A stretch of 64,000 nucleotides of DNA from Pseudomonas vranovensis DSM 16006 (GCF_000425805.1 NZ_AUED01000002.1:496001-560000), one strand, 5' to 3'; numbered from the stretch's first letter, positions 33,931 to 42,507 are shown. The notes: a model not told the origin generated them from the sequence alone. Numbers and translations: made by a program.

Positions 33931-35373
33931 ATGATAAGAACAATAGGTTTTTTGTTTCCCCTGACATTGGTAGCGAGTATCGCTCACGCCTCGTCCATGG
34001 AAACGCGTTTCGCTAACCTGGAAATGCAGGGCACGCTGCCGACCCCAGCGTCAGTGGCAAAACTGTACGAAGAGCTAGATTACCAGCAGGCAACCCAAAG
34101 CTACCTTTGGGCATTGCCCATCGTTGCATTTGCCGAATGGCAACAAGCTCACGAAAAGGTCTTCGGGGCCAAGAGCGGTGACCTGGTTATCTATGACAAC
34201 TATCAGGACAAGCTCGGCATCCTCACTGCCAATGCCACCACCCCCTACATCATCAGCTTCGTTAATCTGAAAGAGACAGGTCCGCTGGTGATTGACTTAC
34301 CAGCCGGACCGACTGCAGGTGGCGTGGGTGATTTCTGGCAGCGTTCGGTGATTGATCTTGGGCAGACTGGGCCCGACAAAGGCAAAGGCGGAAAATACCT
34401 ACTACTCCCCCCAGGTGAAAAGGCGCCCCAAGATACGCAGGGTTACTACGTCGTTGAAGCCAGCACGATGAACGTCATGCTTGGTTTTCGCGTGCTGGAC
34501 CCGGATCCGGTCAAAGGAAAGGCTCTTGTTGATCAGTTCAGGCTGTATCCCTATGCCCAGCATGGCAACCCCCCGGCCACCCGTAAGGTCACACCAAATG
34601 GCAAGAAATGGTACGGGGGTCAACCCCAAGGCTTAGCCTACTGGCAGCGTCTCCACGCAATCATTCAAGATGAACCAGTCGCCGAGCGTGACCGATTCTA
34701 TATGGCCATGCTGGCCAGTTTAGGCATCGAAAAAGACAAGCCATTCGCGCCTACTGCGGCTCAACAAAAGGCGTTGCTTGAAGGGACGCAAGCCGGCGAA
34801 TTGATCGCCAAGGCCAATAGCTTTGCCAAGCGCTTCCCTAACTCCCGGTTCTGGCCCGACCGGGGTTGGGATCTGGTGTTGAATATCGCAGACCCCAGCC
34901 AGCGTATGCAGTACTTCGATCAGCTGTGGGAGCGTACCGCGTACTACTACGAGGCTGTGACCAATAGCAAAGGCATGATCAGCAAGACGCCTGGCTTGGG
35001 GCAGACTTACCTCGGTGCCTATACCGACAAGGCTGGCAACTGGCTTGACGGTGGCAACGCCTACACCTTGCGTGTACCTGCTGGAGTTCCAGCCAAGCAG
35101 TTCTGGTCGGTAACGGTCTACGACACCGACACACGTTGTCTGATCGATAACCCCCAGCGCAAGGCCGACCTGTCGTCGCGCCAAGAATTGAAGAAAAACG
35201 CCGACGGATCGGTAGATATTTACTTCGGTCCCACTGCCCCGGTAGGAATGGAAAATAATTGGGTGCAGACAGTGCCTGGCAAACACTGGTTCAGCTACTT
35301 CCGCCTCTACGCGCCTACACAAGCTTACTTCGACAAAAGCTGGAAGCTGAATGACATTCAACTTGCCAAATAA
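33931..35373 (+). CDS. DUF1254/DUF1214 protein 2, exported (divergent type)
   Basis: A 480-residue protein with signal peptide MIRTIGFLFPLTLVASIAHA. The core is ANATTPYIISFVNLKETGPL and FWQRSVIDLGQTGPDKGKGG, where proteins 1 and 3 have N(A/S)DT and a TG motif in place of TGPDKGKGG; this is a distinct subfamily. The DUF1214 part has FWSVTVYDTDTRCLIDNPQ and NADGSVDIYFGP. Periplasmic location is inferred. The stop overlaps the ribosome site of the next DUF1254 gene. Confidence 0.87.
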   Translation: MIRTIGFLFPLTLVASIAHASSMETRFANLEMQGTLPTPASVAKLYEELDYQQATQSYLWALPIVAFAEWQQAHEKVFGAKSGDLVIYDNYQDKLGILTANATTPYIISFVNLKETGPLVIDLPAGPTAGGVGDFWQRSVIDLGQTGPDKGKGGKYLLLPPGEKAPQDTQGYYVVEASTMNVMLGFRVLDPDPVKGKALVDQFRLYPYAQHGNPPATRKVTPNGKKWYGGQPQGLAYWQRLHAIIQDEPVAERDRFYMAMLASLGIEKDKPFAPTAAQQKALLEGTQAGELIAKANSFAKRFPNSRFWPDRGWDLVLNIADPSQRMQYFDQLWERTAYYYEAVTNSKGMISKTPGLGQTYLGAYTDKAGNWLDGGNAYTLRVPAGVPAKQFWSVTVYDTDTRCLIDNPQRKADLSSRQELKKNADGSVDIYFGPTAPVGMENNWVQTVPGKHWFSYFRLYAPTQAYFDKSWKLNDIQLAK

Positions 35374-35383
35374 GGACGCCGCC

Positions 35384-36796
35384 ATGAATGCAATGACCAA
35401 ATCACGTCTGTTCTTGGCCGGCCTTTTCGGCCTGCTCGCCAGCACGGCGCAAGCTGACTTCAGCGCCACCCCAGCCGAAGCCCGAGCCATCGCCAAGGAA
35501 GCTTACCTTTACGGCTTTCCTGCTGTTGAAATGTACAAAACGCTGTATGCCCAAGCGATCGATCAACATGGACCGAATTTTAAAGCACCGTTCAATCAGA
35601 TCGGCAACAGTGCCAACGTCTTCACTCCCAAAGACACCGCGATCATTACGCCGAACTCAGATACTCCTTATTCATTCGTATGGATGGATTTGAGAGCCGA
35701 ACCGCTGGTGCTGACGCTGCCAGCCATCGAAGACAGCCGCTACTACTCCGTTCAACTCATTGACCTTTATACTCAGAATTTCGATTACCTCGGAACCCGT
35801 AAAACCGGTAACAAGGGTGGTCGATACATGATCGCTGGCCCAGACTGGCAAGGTACAAAACCAGCGAACATCGACAAACTCATTCGTAGTGAAAGCAACA
35901 TTGCCTACGCCTTGTACCGCACCCAGCTGTTTGACGAAAGCGACCTGGCTAACGTCAAGAATGTCCAACAAGGCTACAAGGTCCAGGGTCTCAGTGCCTT
36001 TCTCGGTAAAACCGACAAACCTGTCGCCGGGACGATAAACTGGCCAAAGCCAGATGCCGACATCACCCAGCAACCTGCCTTGTTCCGATATCTCAGTTTC
36101 ATGCTGTCCTTCGCCCCTACAGTGCCCAGTGAGAAAGACGTCATGGAGCGGTTTGCCAAGATTGGCGTGGGCCCTGGCCAATCATTCGACGAGCACAAGC
36201 TCAGCGCAGAACAACTTCGGGTGTTGCAAGCAGGTATCGATGACGGTCGAGCGGAATTCGAAACATTCAAGAAATCTCAAGTCGATACCCACAAAGTTGT
36301 CAGTGGAGACTTTTTCGGCACTCGCGAACATCTGAAGAACAATTATCTGTACCGTTACGCTGGCGCCAAAATGGGTATTTTCGGCAACTCCGCTGAAGAG
36401 GCTGCTTACATGGGCTACTTCGTCGACAACAGCGGCAAGGCCGCCAATGCCGAAATCCACGACTACACCCTGCATTTCCCCAAAGGGCAACTGCCTCCAG
36501 CCAACGCCTTTTGGTCGCTCACAATGTATGACGGGAAGACTCAGTTACTGGTCGAAAACCCGATTAACCGCTACCTGATCAACTCGCGCATGGTGCAAGA
36601 CCTTAAGCTGGACGCCGATGGTGGATTGACCTTGTATGTGCAGAACAAGGCGCCGGCCAAAGACCTGATAAACAACTGGCTGCCAGCACCAAACGGGCCT
36701 TTCTACGGAGTGCTGCGTCTGTACCTGCCCAAGCCGGAAGTCACCAGCGGTCAGTGGAAACTTCCGTTGCTGACACCCGTCTCTCAAAAACAATAA
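35384..36796 (+). CDS. DUF1254/DUF1214 protein 3, exported
   Basis: A 470-residue protein with signal peptide (MNAMTKSRLFLAGLFGLLAS ... AQA). The core is TPNSDTPYSFVWMDLRAEPL, YYSVQLIDLYTQNFDYLGTR and FWSLTMYDGKTQLLVENPINRY, closer to protein 1 than to protein 2. I start at 35384, with AAGGA upstream; an upstream ATG overlaps the previous gene. It lies 10 bases after protein 2, so the two are co-transcribed. Confidence 0.88.
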   Translation: MNAMTKSRLFLAGLFGLLASTAQADFSATPAEARAIAKEAYLYGFPAVEMYKTLYAQAIDQHGPNFKAPFNQIGNSANVFTPKDTAIITPNSDTPYSFVWMDLRAEPLVLTLPAIEDSRYYSVQLIDLYTQNFDYLGTRKTGNKGGRYMIAGPDWQGTKPANIDKLIRSESNIAYALYRTQLFDESDLANVKNVQQGYKVQGLSAFLGKTDKPVAGTINWPKPDADITQQPALFRYLSFMLSFAPTVPSEKDVMERFAKIGVGPGQSFDEHKLSAEQLRVLQAGIDDGRAEFETFKKSQVDTHKVVSGDFFGTREHLKNNYLYRYAGAKMGIFGNSAEEAAYMGYFVDNSGKAANAEIHDYTLHFPKGQLPPANAFWSLTMYDGKTQLLVENPINRYLINSRMVQDLKLDADGGLTLYVQNKAPAKDLINNWLPAPNGPFYGVLRLYLPKPEVTSGQWKLPLLTPVSQKQ

Positions 36797-36808
36797 GCGA
36801 AGACACTC

Positions 36809-37756
36809 ATGTTCAACCCCTACGTACTGCGCATCCTGTTAGCACTAAGCATGGTCGGCAGCAGTCCAATAGCAATGGCCGTTGAAGGCGGCGTCGGCCG
36901 GCCGGTCACTGGCCAACAGGTATTCTCCAATGCCGGGATCGTCCCACCGGAACCTGGTTGGGTAATGTCCTTGACCAGTATTTGGTATGACGGCGACCTG
37001 AAGGGCAATGTTCAGGTGCCAATCGGGGGCACCTCGAGTACCGGGTTGGACATGAAAGTCTCCTATACCATGGCAAACTTCACCCATGTATGGGACACAG
37101 GTAAGGGACGTTGGAACTACGCCTCGGCCATCGGTGTACCAGTGCAGCACACTGATATTAGTGCGAGTATCACCGGTCCCCGAGGGAGGACCTTGGGTAC
37201 CGGAGACGAGGCCACCCAATTTGCCGACATGCTGGTGACGCCGATTGCGGCTGGTTACCACTTCGATGCGGTGAACCATATCTCGTTCTCGCTACCAATC
37301 TATATGCCAACCGGTGCATACAACGACGATCGGCTGGCCAATGCCGGCCAAAACACTTACACCCTCATGCCCACGGTGGCGTTCACACATCTCGACGGAA
37401 AAGGTGGCGAGTTCACCGTGTCCAGTGGGCTGGAGTTTTATACCGAGAACGATGCAACCAACTACCAGAACGGCGAGTTGTTCACCCTAGAGGCATTGTG
37501 GACCCATGGCTTGGGCGACGGCTGGGCCGCCGGCATGGCGGCAGGTTATATCCAGCAAATCAGCGATGACACCGGAGAAGGCGCCACCAGCGGCTTTCGC
37601 GGACGCTCCGTCGGTGCAGGTCCGGTAGTTGCCTGGACAGGTAAGTTTGCTGACACGCAGGTCAACATCAGTGCCCGCTGGGTACCAGAATTCGATACCA
37701 AGAATCGTCCTGAAGGCGATGGCTTTAGCATCAATCTAACACTGGCGTTTTTATAG
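36809..37756 (+). CDS. Outer-membrane barrel protein, SphA/MetA-like family
   Basis: A 315-residue exported protein (signal peptide MFNPYVLRILLALSMVGSSP ... AMA). The sequence GPVVAWTGKF, INISARWVPEFDTKNRPEGDG and the terminal LTLAFL with last-residue Leu after aromatic pattern fit a barrel related to SphA, a porin induced by sphingoid bases in Pseudomonas, and to phenol-pathway transporters. It ends the rightward operon, 12 bases after DUF1254 protein 3. Confidence 0.75.
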   Translation: MFNPYVLRILLALSMVGSSPIAMAVEGGVGRPVTGQQVFSNAGIVPPEPGWVMSLTSIWYDGDLKGNVQVPIGGTSSTGLDMKVSYTMANFTHVWDTGKGRWNYASAIGVPVQHTDISASITGPRGRTLGTGDEATQFADMLVTPIAAGYHFDAVNHISFSLPIYMPTGAYNDDRLANAGQNTYTLMPTVAFTHLDGKGGEFTVSSGLEFYTENDATNYQNGELFTLEALWTHGLGDGWAAGMAAGYIQQISDDTGEGATSGFRGRSVGAGPVVAWTGKFADTQVNISARWVPEFDTKNRPEGDGFSINLTLAFL

Positions 37757-37764
37757 AGGTGCAA

Positions 37765-37800
37765 GGCACGTTATTCGCACCGATGTGCGCCTAACGTGCC
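37765..37800. repeat. Hairpin after the rightward cargo operon
   Basis: GGCACGTTA (37765-37773) pairs with TAACGTGCC (37792-37800), and inside it GCAC pairs with GTGC around CGAT. No T run follows on either strand, so it is a structured spacer or a weak terminator rather than a standard one. Confidence 0.55.
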
Positions 37801-37916
37801 TCGAGGAGAAAGAGTTCGCCTAAAAACAGCGCCCCCTTTCTCTTTGTCGCTGTTGACTAGAAAGTTACCAGACCCTCAGCGACTCTCGTCAGTGAAACTG
37901 GGAGTTCTCAATCGAC

Positions 37917-38315
37917 TTAACGGATGATCCGCGTGAGTTCATAGGGAGGATTCTGGATTTCACATGTACCTGTCCCATTTTTGAAGCCCTGAAAGTAAAC
38001 AGTTTTACCGACGTAGTCCGGCTGCATCAGTTCCCCTGTACCACATGGACCAAAATCAGCTGAGACCTCGTAAAGCCGCTTGGAGAAATCAGCACCCTTT
38101 CCGGACGAAACCGTCCCCTTAGCAGTACGACGGTGGCCGTTGGCATCGACAGTTACAAGCTCGATCCATTTGGTTCCACCGCTCTCATAGGCCTGAACGT
38201 AATTCCCTTGATTCGCTGGAAACTCAACACGTGCGATTTCGCTCGCTTCACTGGTGCCGGCGAGCATAGCCAGGGGAACAGCCAACGAAAACACAGCCTG
38301 AAGCATCAAACGCAT
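37917..38315 (-). CDS. Small exported protein of unknown function
   Basis: A 132-residue protein with signal peptide MRLMLQAVFSLAVPLAMLAG. The mature part has two cysteines (GPCGTGE and GTCEIQ) that could form a disulfide. GAGGAA lies 6 bases before the ATG at 38313-38315; the frame stays open further upstream but that part runs through the transposon end region. I recognise no domain. It is the cargo gene nearest the right end and faces inward. Confidence 0.65.
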   Translation of the reverse strand: MRLMLQAVFSLAVPLAMLAGTSEASEIARVEFPANQGNYVQAYESGGTKWIELVTVDANGHRRTAKGTVSSGKGADFSKRLYEVSADFGPCGTGELMQPDYVGKTVYFQGFKNGTGTCEIQNPPYELTRIIR

Positions 38316-38548
38316 AGATCTTTCCTCACTGTGGATGACAGCGGTGCGCTGGCCCTGCAACACAAGATGGGGGGCTACCTGTGTATTTAACCAGTGGATG
38401 AGGAGTTTTTTGAGGGGCCTGGTCGTGCTGGTGGATGTGTTCAGGAAAACAAGGGGCGATTCAATCAGCGCCGACAAGCTGCCATCAATAAGCACGGTTT
38501 CACCGTTCCTCAGCCGGTTCGCCTGCGCGCTCATGTTCCACGTGGAAC
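38316..38548. other. Non-coding interior of the right transposon end
   Basis: No convincing gene. It holds the promoter region of the small exported gene and, at its end, the parS-like site described separately. Confidence 0.4.
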
Positions 38549-38549
38549 C
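38534..38549. promoter_or_regulatory. parS: parS-like site inside the transposon right end
   Basis: TGTTCCACGTGGAACC, identical to parS site 1 in recF and 15 of 16 bases of the consensus, with a perfect 14-base palindrome. It lies 128 bases inside the right end and abuts (shares one base with) the innermost end repeat at 38549. A degenerate copy of the core, TTCCACGTTGAA, lies at 18761-18772 near the left end. Confidence 0.85.
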
Positions 38550-38677
38550 AACTATTGTGTGAGGCGAATAGGCTCTTCTCATTTTTTTTGTGAGTCCTAA
38601 CCGGCGGTCTCACAAAAAAGGTGAGTTTTCGTCAATGTTTGCAGGGGCAACCGAATCATCTATTTTGTGAACCTACA
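38549..38677 (-). repeat. Right transposon end with TnsB-binding-type repeats
   Basis: Read inward on the minus strand the end starts TGTAGGTTCAC. Repeats lie at 38657-38671 (TTCACAAAATAGATG), 38580-38594 (CTCACAAAAAAAATG) and 38549-38563 (CTCACACAATAGTTG). A CTCAC/GTGAG palindrome at about 38610-38626 may be a further degenerate site. Three or more sites here against two on the left is the kind of asymmetry seen in Tn7 ends. Confidence 0.75.
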
Positions 38678-38682
38678 TCAGG
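38678..38682. repeat. Target-site duplication, right copy (TCAGG)
   Basis: Matches TCAGG at 18690-18694. Removing the element and one copy restores a short gyrB 3' region running into the terminator at 38699. Confidence 0.88.
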
Positions 38683-38693
38683 TTCCCACACCC

Positions 38694-38731
38694 CAAAAAC
38701 AAACCCCGGCCTCTGCCGGGGTTTGTTGTTT
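38694..38731. terminator. Native bidirectional terminator of gyrB and fisR, split from gyrB by the element
   Basis: A perfect 12-bp stem, ACAAACCCCGGC/GCCGGGGTTTGT (38699-38710 and 38715-38726) with loop CTCT. A-rich sequence on one side and T-rich on the other suit both directions. Before insertion it would have been about 17 bases after the gyrB stop region; it now serves the minus-strand fisR-like gene only. Confidence 0.85.
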
Positions 38732-38740
38732 CTGGGGGAC

Positions 38741-40060
38741 TTAAAGTCCAAGCTCGCGCAAACGCCGATACAGCGTGCGCTCACTCAACCCCAGGTGTTG
38801 CGCCAGCTCACTGCGAGAACCATCAAAGCTCTCCAGCGCATGAGCCAGTTGTCCGAGGGTGTCCTTGCTGCGCCGTCGTCCTGGTTGTTGTGCGTGCCTA
38901 CCCTCCTCGCTTGCCAACTCGGCTGGCAGGTGTTCTGGGCGGATGACACCGTCATCGGCAAACAGGCGCGCCCGCTCAAGGATATTACGCAGCTCTCGGA
39001 TATTGCCGGGGAAACTGTGCAGGCTGAGCTGCTTCATCACTTCGCTGTCGACCTGCGGCGCGGTCTTGCCGGCCATGCGCTGCAGCAGGCTTTCGACCAA
39101 CAGTGGCAAGTCGTCTACCCGCTCCCGTAACGCCGGTAGGCGAATGGGAAAACCGCTGATACGGTAGTAGAGGTCTTCACGGAAAGTGCCGGCGGCGGCC
39201 ATTTCCTTGAGCGGCTTGTGCGTCGCCGAAATCAGGCGGAAGTCGGAGTGGACGGTACGCAGGCTGCCCACCGGGCGAAAGCTTCCCGACTCGATCAGGC
39301 GCAGCAGTTTGACCTGCATGGCCAACGGCACTTCACCAATCTCATCAAGGAACAAGGTACCGCCATGCGCGGCTTCGGCCAGGCCGATCTTGCGCTGCAA
39401 GGCGCCGGTGAAGGCGCCCTTCTCGTAGCCAAACAGTTCGCTCTCGAACAGCGACTCGGTGAGGCCGGTGCAGTCGACCACTACCAGCGGACCATTGGCC
39501 CGCGGGCTGCCCAGGTGCAAGGCGCGGGCAAAGAGCTCCTTGCCGGTACCGGACTCGCCCTGCAAGAGCACAGGAATCTGCGCGGGTGCAGCACGCTGCA
39601 AGCTGGCCAGCGATGCCTGGAATGCCGGAGAGCGCCCTACCAACCCTTGCTGCTGTGGCTGTGCCGATGCAACGGCAATGCTGGTCAGACGCTCGACAAA
39701 GGCCACGACCTCACCCTGCTGATCGAGGATCGGCCGCAGTTCGACATCAACGTGTTCAGGCCCGCGCGGCGTGTGATGTACATGCAGCACCCGCTCCGGC
39801 GTGCGGCTCTCCCAGGCTTTGCGCATCGGACACAGCTCGCCTGCCTGGTCGCAGGGCACGGCGTAATGGTGGGAAACCCGATGGCATTTGCTGCCCACCG
39901 GGGGCTGGCCTTCGACACCGAACTGGCGTTGATACGCCGCGTTGGCCGCCAGAATGTTGTAGTCGGTGTCCAGCACGATGGTTGGCTGTGCGTCATGCTC
40001 AAGGTAGGACACCAATGCTTGGACGGCGGGGTCGGGCATTGCTCGCGAAGAATAAGACAT
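38741..40060 (-). CDS. fisR: sigma54-dependent activator, FisR-like (sulfane-sulfur sensor)
   Basis: A 439-residue enhancer-binding protein: N-terminal PAS-like domain, AAA+ domain with GESGTGKE, the sigma54-contact GAFTGA, Walker [12 protein letters not shown], and a C-terminal Fis helix-turn-helix ([19 protein letters not shown]). Cys59, Cys70 and Cys77 have the same 11- and 7-residue spacing as the three sensor cysteines I recall for FisR, which responds to sulfane sulfur and activates sqr and pdo genes. It is divergent from just such genes. The start could also be at a second Met 7 residues later. Confidence 0.85.
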   Translation of the reverse strand: MSYSSRAMPDPAVQALVSYLEHDAQPTIVLDTDYNILAANAAYQRQFGVEGQPPVGSKCHRVSHHYAVPCDQAGELCPMRKAWESRTPERVLHVHHTPRGPEHVDVELRPILDQQGEVVAFVERLTSIAVASAQPQQQGLVGRSPAFQASLASLQRAAPAQIPVLLQGESGTGKELFARALHLGSPRANGPLVVVDCTGLTESLFESELFGYEKGAFTGALQRKIGLAEAAHGGTLFLDEIGEVPLAMQVKLLRLIESGSFRPVGSLRTVHSDFRLISATHKPLKEMAAAGTFREDLYYRISGFPIRLPALRERVDDLPLLVESLLQRMAGKTAPQVDSEVMKQLSLHSFPGNIRELRNILERARLFADDGVIRPEHLPAELASEEGRHAQQPGRRRSKDTLGQLAHALESFDGSRSELAQHLGLSERTLYRRLRELGL

Positions 40061-40107
40061 AAGGCACCAGGAAAAGCACCCGAGCAGCTTAACTGAAGGC
40101 GAGAGCG

Positions 40108-40158
40108 ACTGCCAAAAACTGCCAGGGACTGCCATGAGCTGACAGACCGAACGGCAGT
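40108..40158. promoter_or_regulatory. Probable enhancer (UAS) for the sigma54 activator
   Basis: ACTGCCA occurs three times with a 10-base period (40108, 40118, 40128), followed by an inverted copy GGCAGT at 40153-40158 within GACAGAC...GTCTGTC. Helically phased repeats about 70-120 bases upstream of a sigma54-type promoter are typical binding sites for such activators. Confidence 0.6.
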
Positions 40159-40228
40159 CTGTCGCCGGGCACGCCATGAACCGCCACTGAAACCGGCGTT
40201 TTAGCGCAACCAAGGTCCGCTTGAACGG

Positions 40229-40244
40229 TGGCACACATCTTGAT
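40229..40244 (+). promoter_or_regulatory. Putative sigma54 promoter of the sulfide operon
   Basis: TGGCAC-N5-TTGA lies 66 bases before the start of the metallo-beta-lactamase-fold gene. The -24 element is perfect; the -12 element has TTGA instead of TTGC. Support comes from the divergent sigma54 activator gene and the phased repeats upstream. Confidence 0.6.
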
Positions 40245-40309
40245 GACAGCTTGGCCAATGCCCATACACGGCTCGAAGCCATGGCACCTGGAAATTCTGG
40301 AGAGCGGTA

Positions 40310-41194
40310 ATGATCATCGGCGGCAATTTGTATGTGGAAGCGTTGTTCGACGACGCGACCTCGACCATCAGTTATCTGGTGATGGATAGGAGCAGTAGTC
40401 AGTGCGCGTTGATCGACAGCGTGCTGGACTACGATCCCAAGTCCGGCCGTACCAACACTGCGTCGGCCGACAAGCTCATCGCCCGGGTCAAGGCGCTCGG
40501 CGGCCAGGTGCAGTGGATTCTGGAAACCCATGTGCATGCCGATCACTTGTCGGCAGCGGCCTATCTCAAACAGTCCCTCGGTGGCCAGGTCGCCATCGGC
40601 AATCAGATCACCCAGGTGCAAAAGGTGTTTGGTGCCCTGTTCAATGCCGATCAGGGGTTTGCCCGAGACGGTAGCCAGTTCGATGTGCTGTTCGAGGACG
40701 AGCAGGCATTTGCCATCGGCACTTTGCGTGCCCGCGCCCTGCATACACCTGGCCATACACCGGCCTGCATGACCTATGTGGTGGAGGTCGACGGGCAGTG
40801 CGTCGCGTTCGTCGGCGACACCCTGTTCATGCCCGACTACGGCACCGCTCGCTGTGATTTCCCTGGCGCCAGCGCGCGCACCCTGTACCGCTCGATCCAG
40901 CGCATCCTTGCCCTGCCCGCGGATACATGGCTGTTCATGTGCCATGACTACCTGCCCGGCGGCCGCGAGCTGCGCTACATGACGACAGTGGCCGAACAGC
41001 GCGCCAGCAATATCCATGTGCGCGAAGGCATCAGCGAAGACAGCTTCGTGGCCATGCGCGAAGCCCGCGATGCCACCCTCGATATGCCGGTACTGATCCT
41101 GCCGTCCGTCCAGATCAACATGCGTAGCGGCCAGTTGCCAGAGCCTGAAGCGAACGGTGTGCGCTACCTGAAGATTCCGCTCAACGCACTCTGA
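40310..41194 (+). CDS. Persulfide dioxygenase-like metallo-beta-lactamase protein
   Basis: A 294-residue protein with the metal site THVHADH (His74, His76, Asp78, His79), GHTPAC and VGDTLF. It resembles ETHE1/PDO proteins that oxidise glutathione persulfide to sulfite. Next to an SQR-like gene and under a FisR-like activator, this role is likely; the longer C-terminal part (about residues 230-294) matches the Blh/PDO2 branch. GGAGAGCGGTA precedes the ATG. First gene of a three-gene operon. Confidence 0.85.
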   Translation: MIIGGNLYVEALFDDATSTISYLVMDRSSSQCALIDSVLDYDPKSGRTNTASADKLIARVKALGGQVQWILETHVHADHLSAAAYLKQSLGGQVAIGNQITQVQKVFGALFNADQGFARDGSQFDVLFEDEQAFAIGTLRARALHTPGHTPACMTYVVEVDGQCVAFVGDTLFMPDYGTARCDFPGASARTLYRSIQRILALPADTWLFMCHDYLPGGRELRYMTTVAEQRASNIHVREGISEDSFVAMREARDATLDMPVLILPSVQINMRSGQLPEPEANGVRYLKIPLNAL

Positions 41195-41232
41195 GCAACA
41201 CCCCAGAATTATTATTAAAGGAATACCTTGCC

Positions 41233-42507
41233 ATGCCTGCCTGCTCTACCCAATCGCCCCAAGGCGATCATCACAAGGTCCTGATTGTCGGCGCAGGGGC
41301 TGCCGGTATCGCTGCCGCCTCCAGCCTGATCTGCCGAGACCCGGCGCTGGATATCGCCATCATCGATCCGGCCGACACCCATTACTACCAGCCCGGCTGG
41401 ACCATGGTTGGCGCGGGTATCTTCAACGCCCCCAGCACAGCGCGCAGCATGGCCTCGACCATTCCTTCCGGCGTTCGCTGGATCAAGGCGCGCGTCGAAA
41501 GCTTCGATCCCCAGGCGCAGACCGTCAGCCTGGATGATGACCGCGTGCTCAGTTACGAACAGTTGGTGGTGTGTCCGGGGCTGAAGCTCGATTGGAACGC
41601 CATCGAAGGCTTGAGCGAAACCTTGGGCCGCAATGGCGTTACCTCCAACTATCGCTATGACCTGGCGCCTTACACGTGGCAACTGGTGCAGAACCTTCGC
41701 GAGGGGTGCGCCGTGTTCAGCCAGCCGCCAATGCCGATCAAGTGCGCCGGCGCGCCACAGAAAGCCCTGTACCTGTCGTGTGATCACTGGTTGCGCAATG
41801 GTCGTCTGGGCAGCATCCAGGCGCAGTTCTTCAACGCGGGTGCAGTGCTGTTTGGCGTGGCGGACTACGTACCGGCGCTGATGGAATACATCGACAAGTA
41901 CGCCGTGGATCTTCAGTACGCTCATCGCCTGGTGGCGGTCGACGGTCCGGGCAAGCAGGCCACGTTCATCCGCACCCTGCCCGATGGCAGCAGCGAACCC
42001 CATGTGCAGCCCTTCGACATGCTGCATGTGGTCCCACCGCAAGTCGCCCCCGACTTCATCCGCAACAGCCCCCTGGCTGACACTGGCGGCTGGATCGATG
42101 TCGACCCTGCCACCCTGCGTCATCGCAAATTCTTGAACATTCACGCGTTGGGGGATGGCATCAACACCACCAACGCCAAGACCGCCGCCGCCGCGCGAAA
42201 GCAGGCGCCGGTGGTTGCCAACAACGTGCTGGTCGCCCTTGGCCGCCTGCCAAACGTCGCGCACTACGACGGCTATGGTTCCTGCCCGCTGACCGTCGAG
42301 CGAGGCAAGATCGTACTGGCCGAGTTCACCTACGGCGGCAAAGTAGCGCCGAGCTTTCCGCGCTGGCTGCTGGACGGCCGTCGGCCAACGCGGCTGGCGT
42401 GGTTGCTCAAGGCGCAGATCCTGCCGCCCCTGTACTGGCGCTGCATGCTTAAGGGGCGGGAGTGGCTGGCCAAGCCCCAGGCTGCACCGGTCGAGGTTCG
42501 GCAGTGA
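41233..42507 (+). CDS. Sulfide:quinone oxidoreductase-like flavoprotein
   Basis: A 424-residue FAD protein with the dinucleotide motif VLIVGAGAAGIAAAS (residues 16-30) and HYYQPGWTMVGAG, a type II SQR signature. Cysteines in VVCPGLKLDW and IKCAGAPQKALY are in place for the sulfide-oxidising pair. It would oxidise sulfide to polysulfide or glutathione persulfide and pass electrons to quinone at the inner membrane. It lies 38 bases after the dioxygenase gene, and its stop overlaps the next start (GTGA). Confidence 0.88.
   Translation: MPACSTQSPQGDHHKVLIVGAGAAGIAAASSLICRDPALDIAIIDPADTHYYQPGWTMVGAGIFNAPSTARSMASTIPSGVRWIKARVESFDPQAQTVSLDDDRVLSYEQLVVCPGLKLDWNAIEGLSETLGRNGVTSNYRYDLAPYTWQLVQNLREGCAVFSQPPMPIKCAGAPQKALYLSCDHWLRNGRLGSIQAQFFNAGAVLFGVADYVPALMEYIDKYAVDLQYAHRLVAVDGPGKQATFIRTLPDGSSEPHVQPFDMLHVVPPQVAPDFIRNSPLADTGGWIDVDPATLRHRKFLNIHALGDGINTTNAKTAAAARKQAPVVANNVLVALGRLPNVAHYDGYGSCPLTVERGKIVLAEFTYGGKVAPSFPRWLLDGRRPTRLAWLLKAQILPPLYWRCMLKGREWLAKPQAAPVEVRQ

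Larger units (their letters stand above)
18695..38677 (+). mobile_element. Tn7-like transposon (about 20.0 kb) inserted at the 3' end of gyrB
   Basis: The ends are TGTAGGTTCAC...(left) and the same sequence inverted (right); 18 of the first 21 bases agree. A 5-bp duplication TCAGG flanks both ends. It carries the full core machinery on the plus strand next to the left end as drawn: tnsA, tnsB, tnsC, tniQ. There is no TnsE-like gene and no CRISPR-Cas, so one site-directed targeting route is expected. Cargo follows: a small unknown gene, a HAD gene, two AraC regulators, three DUF1254 proteins, DUF1302, DUF1329, two outer-membrane barrel proteins and a small secreted protein. The transposition genes are visibly AT-richer than the cargo and the host chromosome, so the element is a mosaic. 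Confidence 0.93.

Noticed and set aside
40061..41017. N-terminal extension of the FisR-like protein to 41017
   Set aside because: The frame is open, but it runs antisense through the dioxygenase gene and the promoter region, and the PAS-like domain starts only at about 40060.
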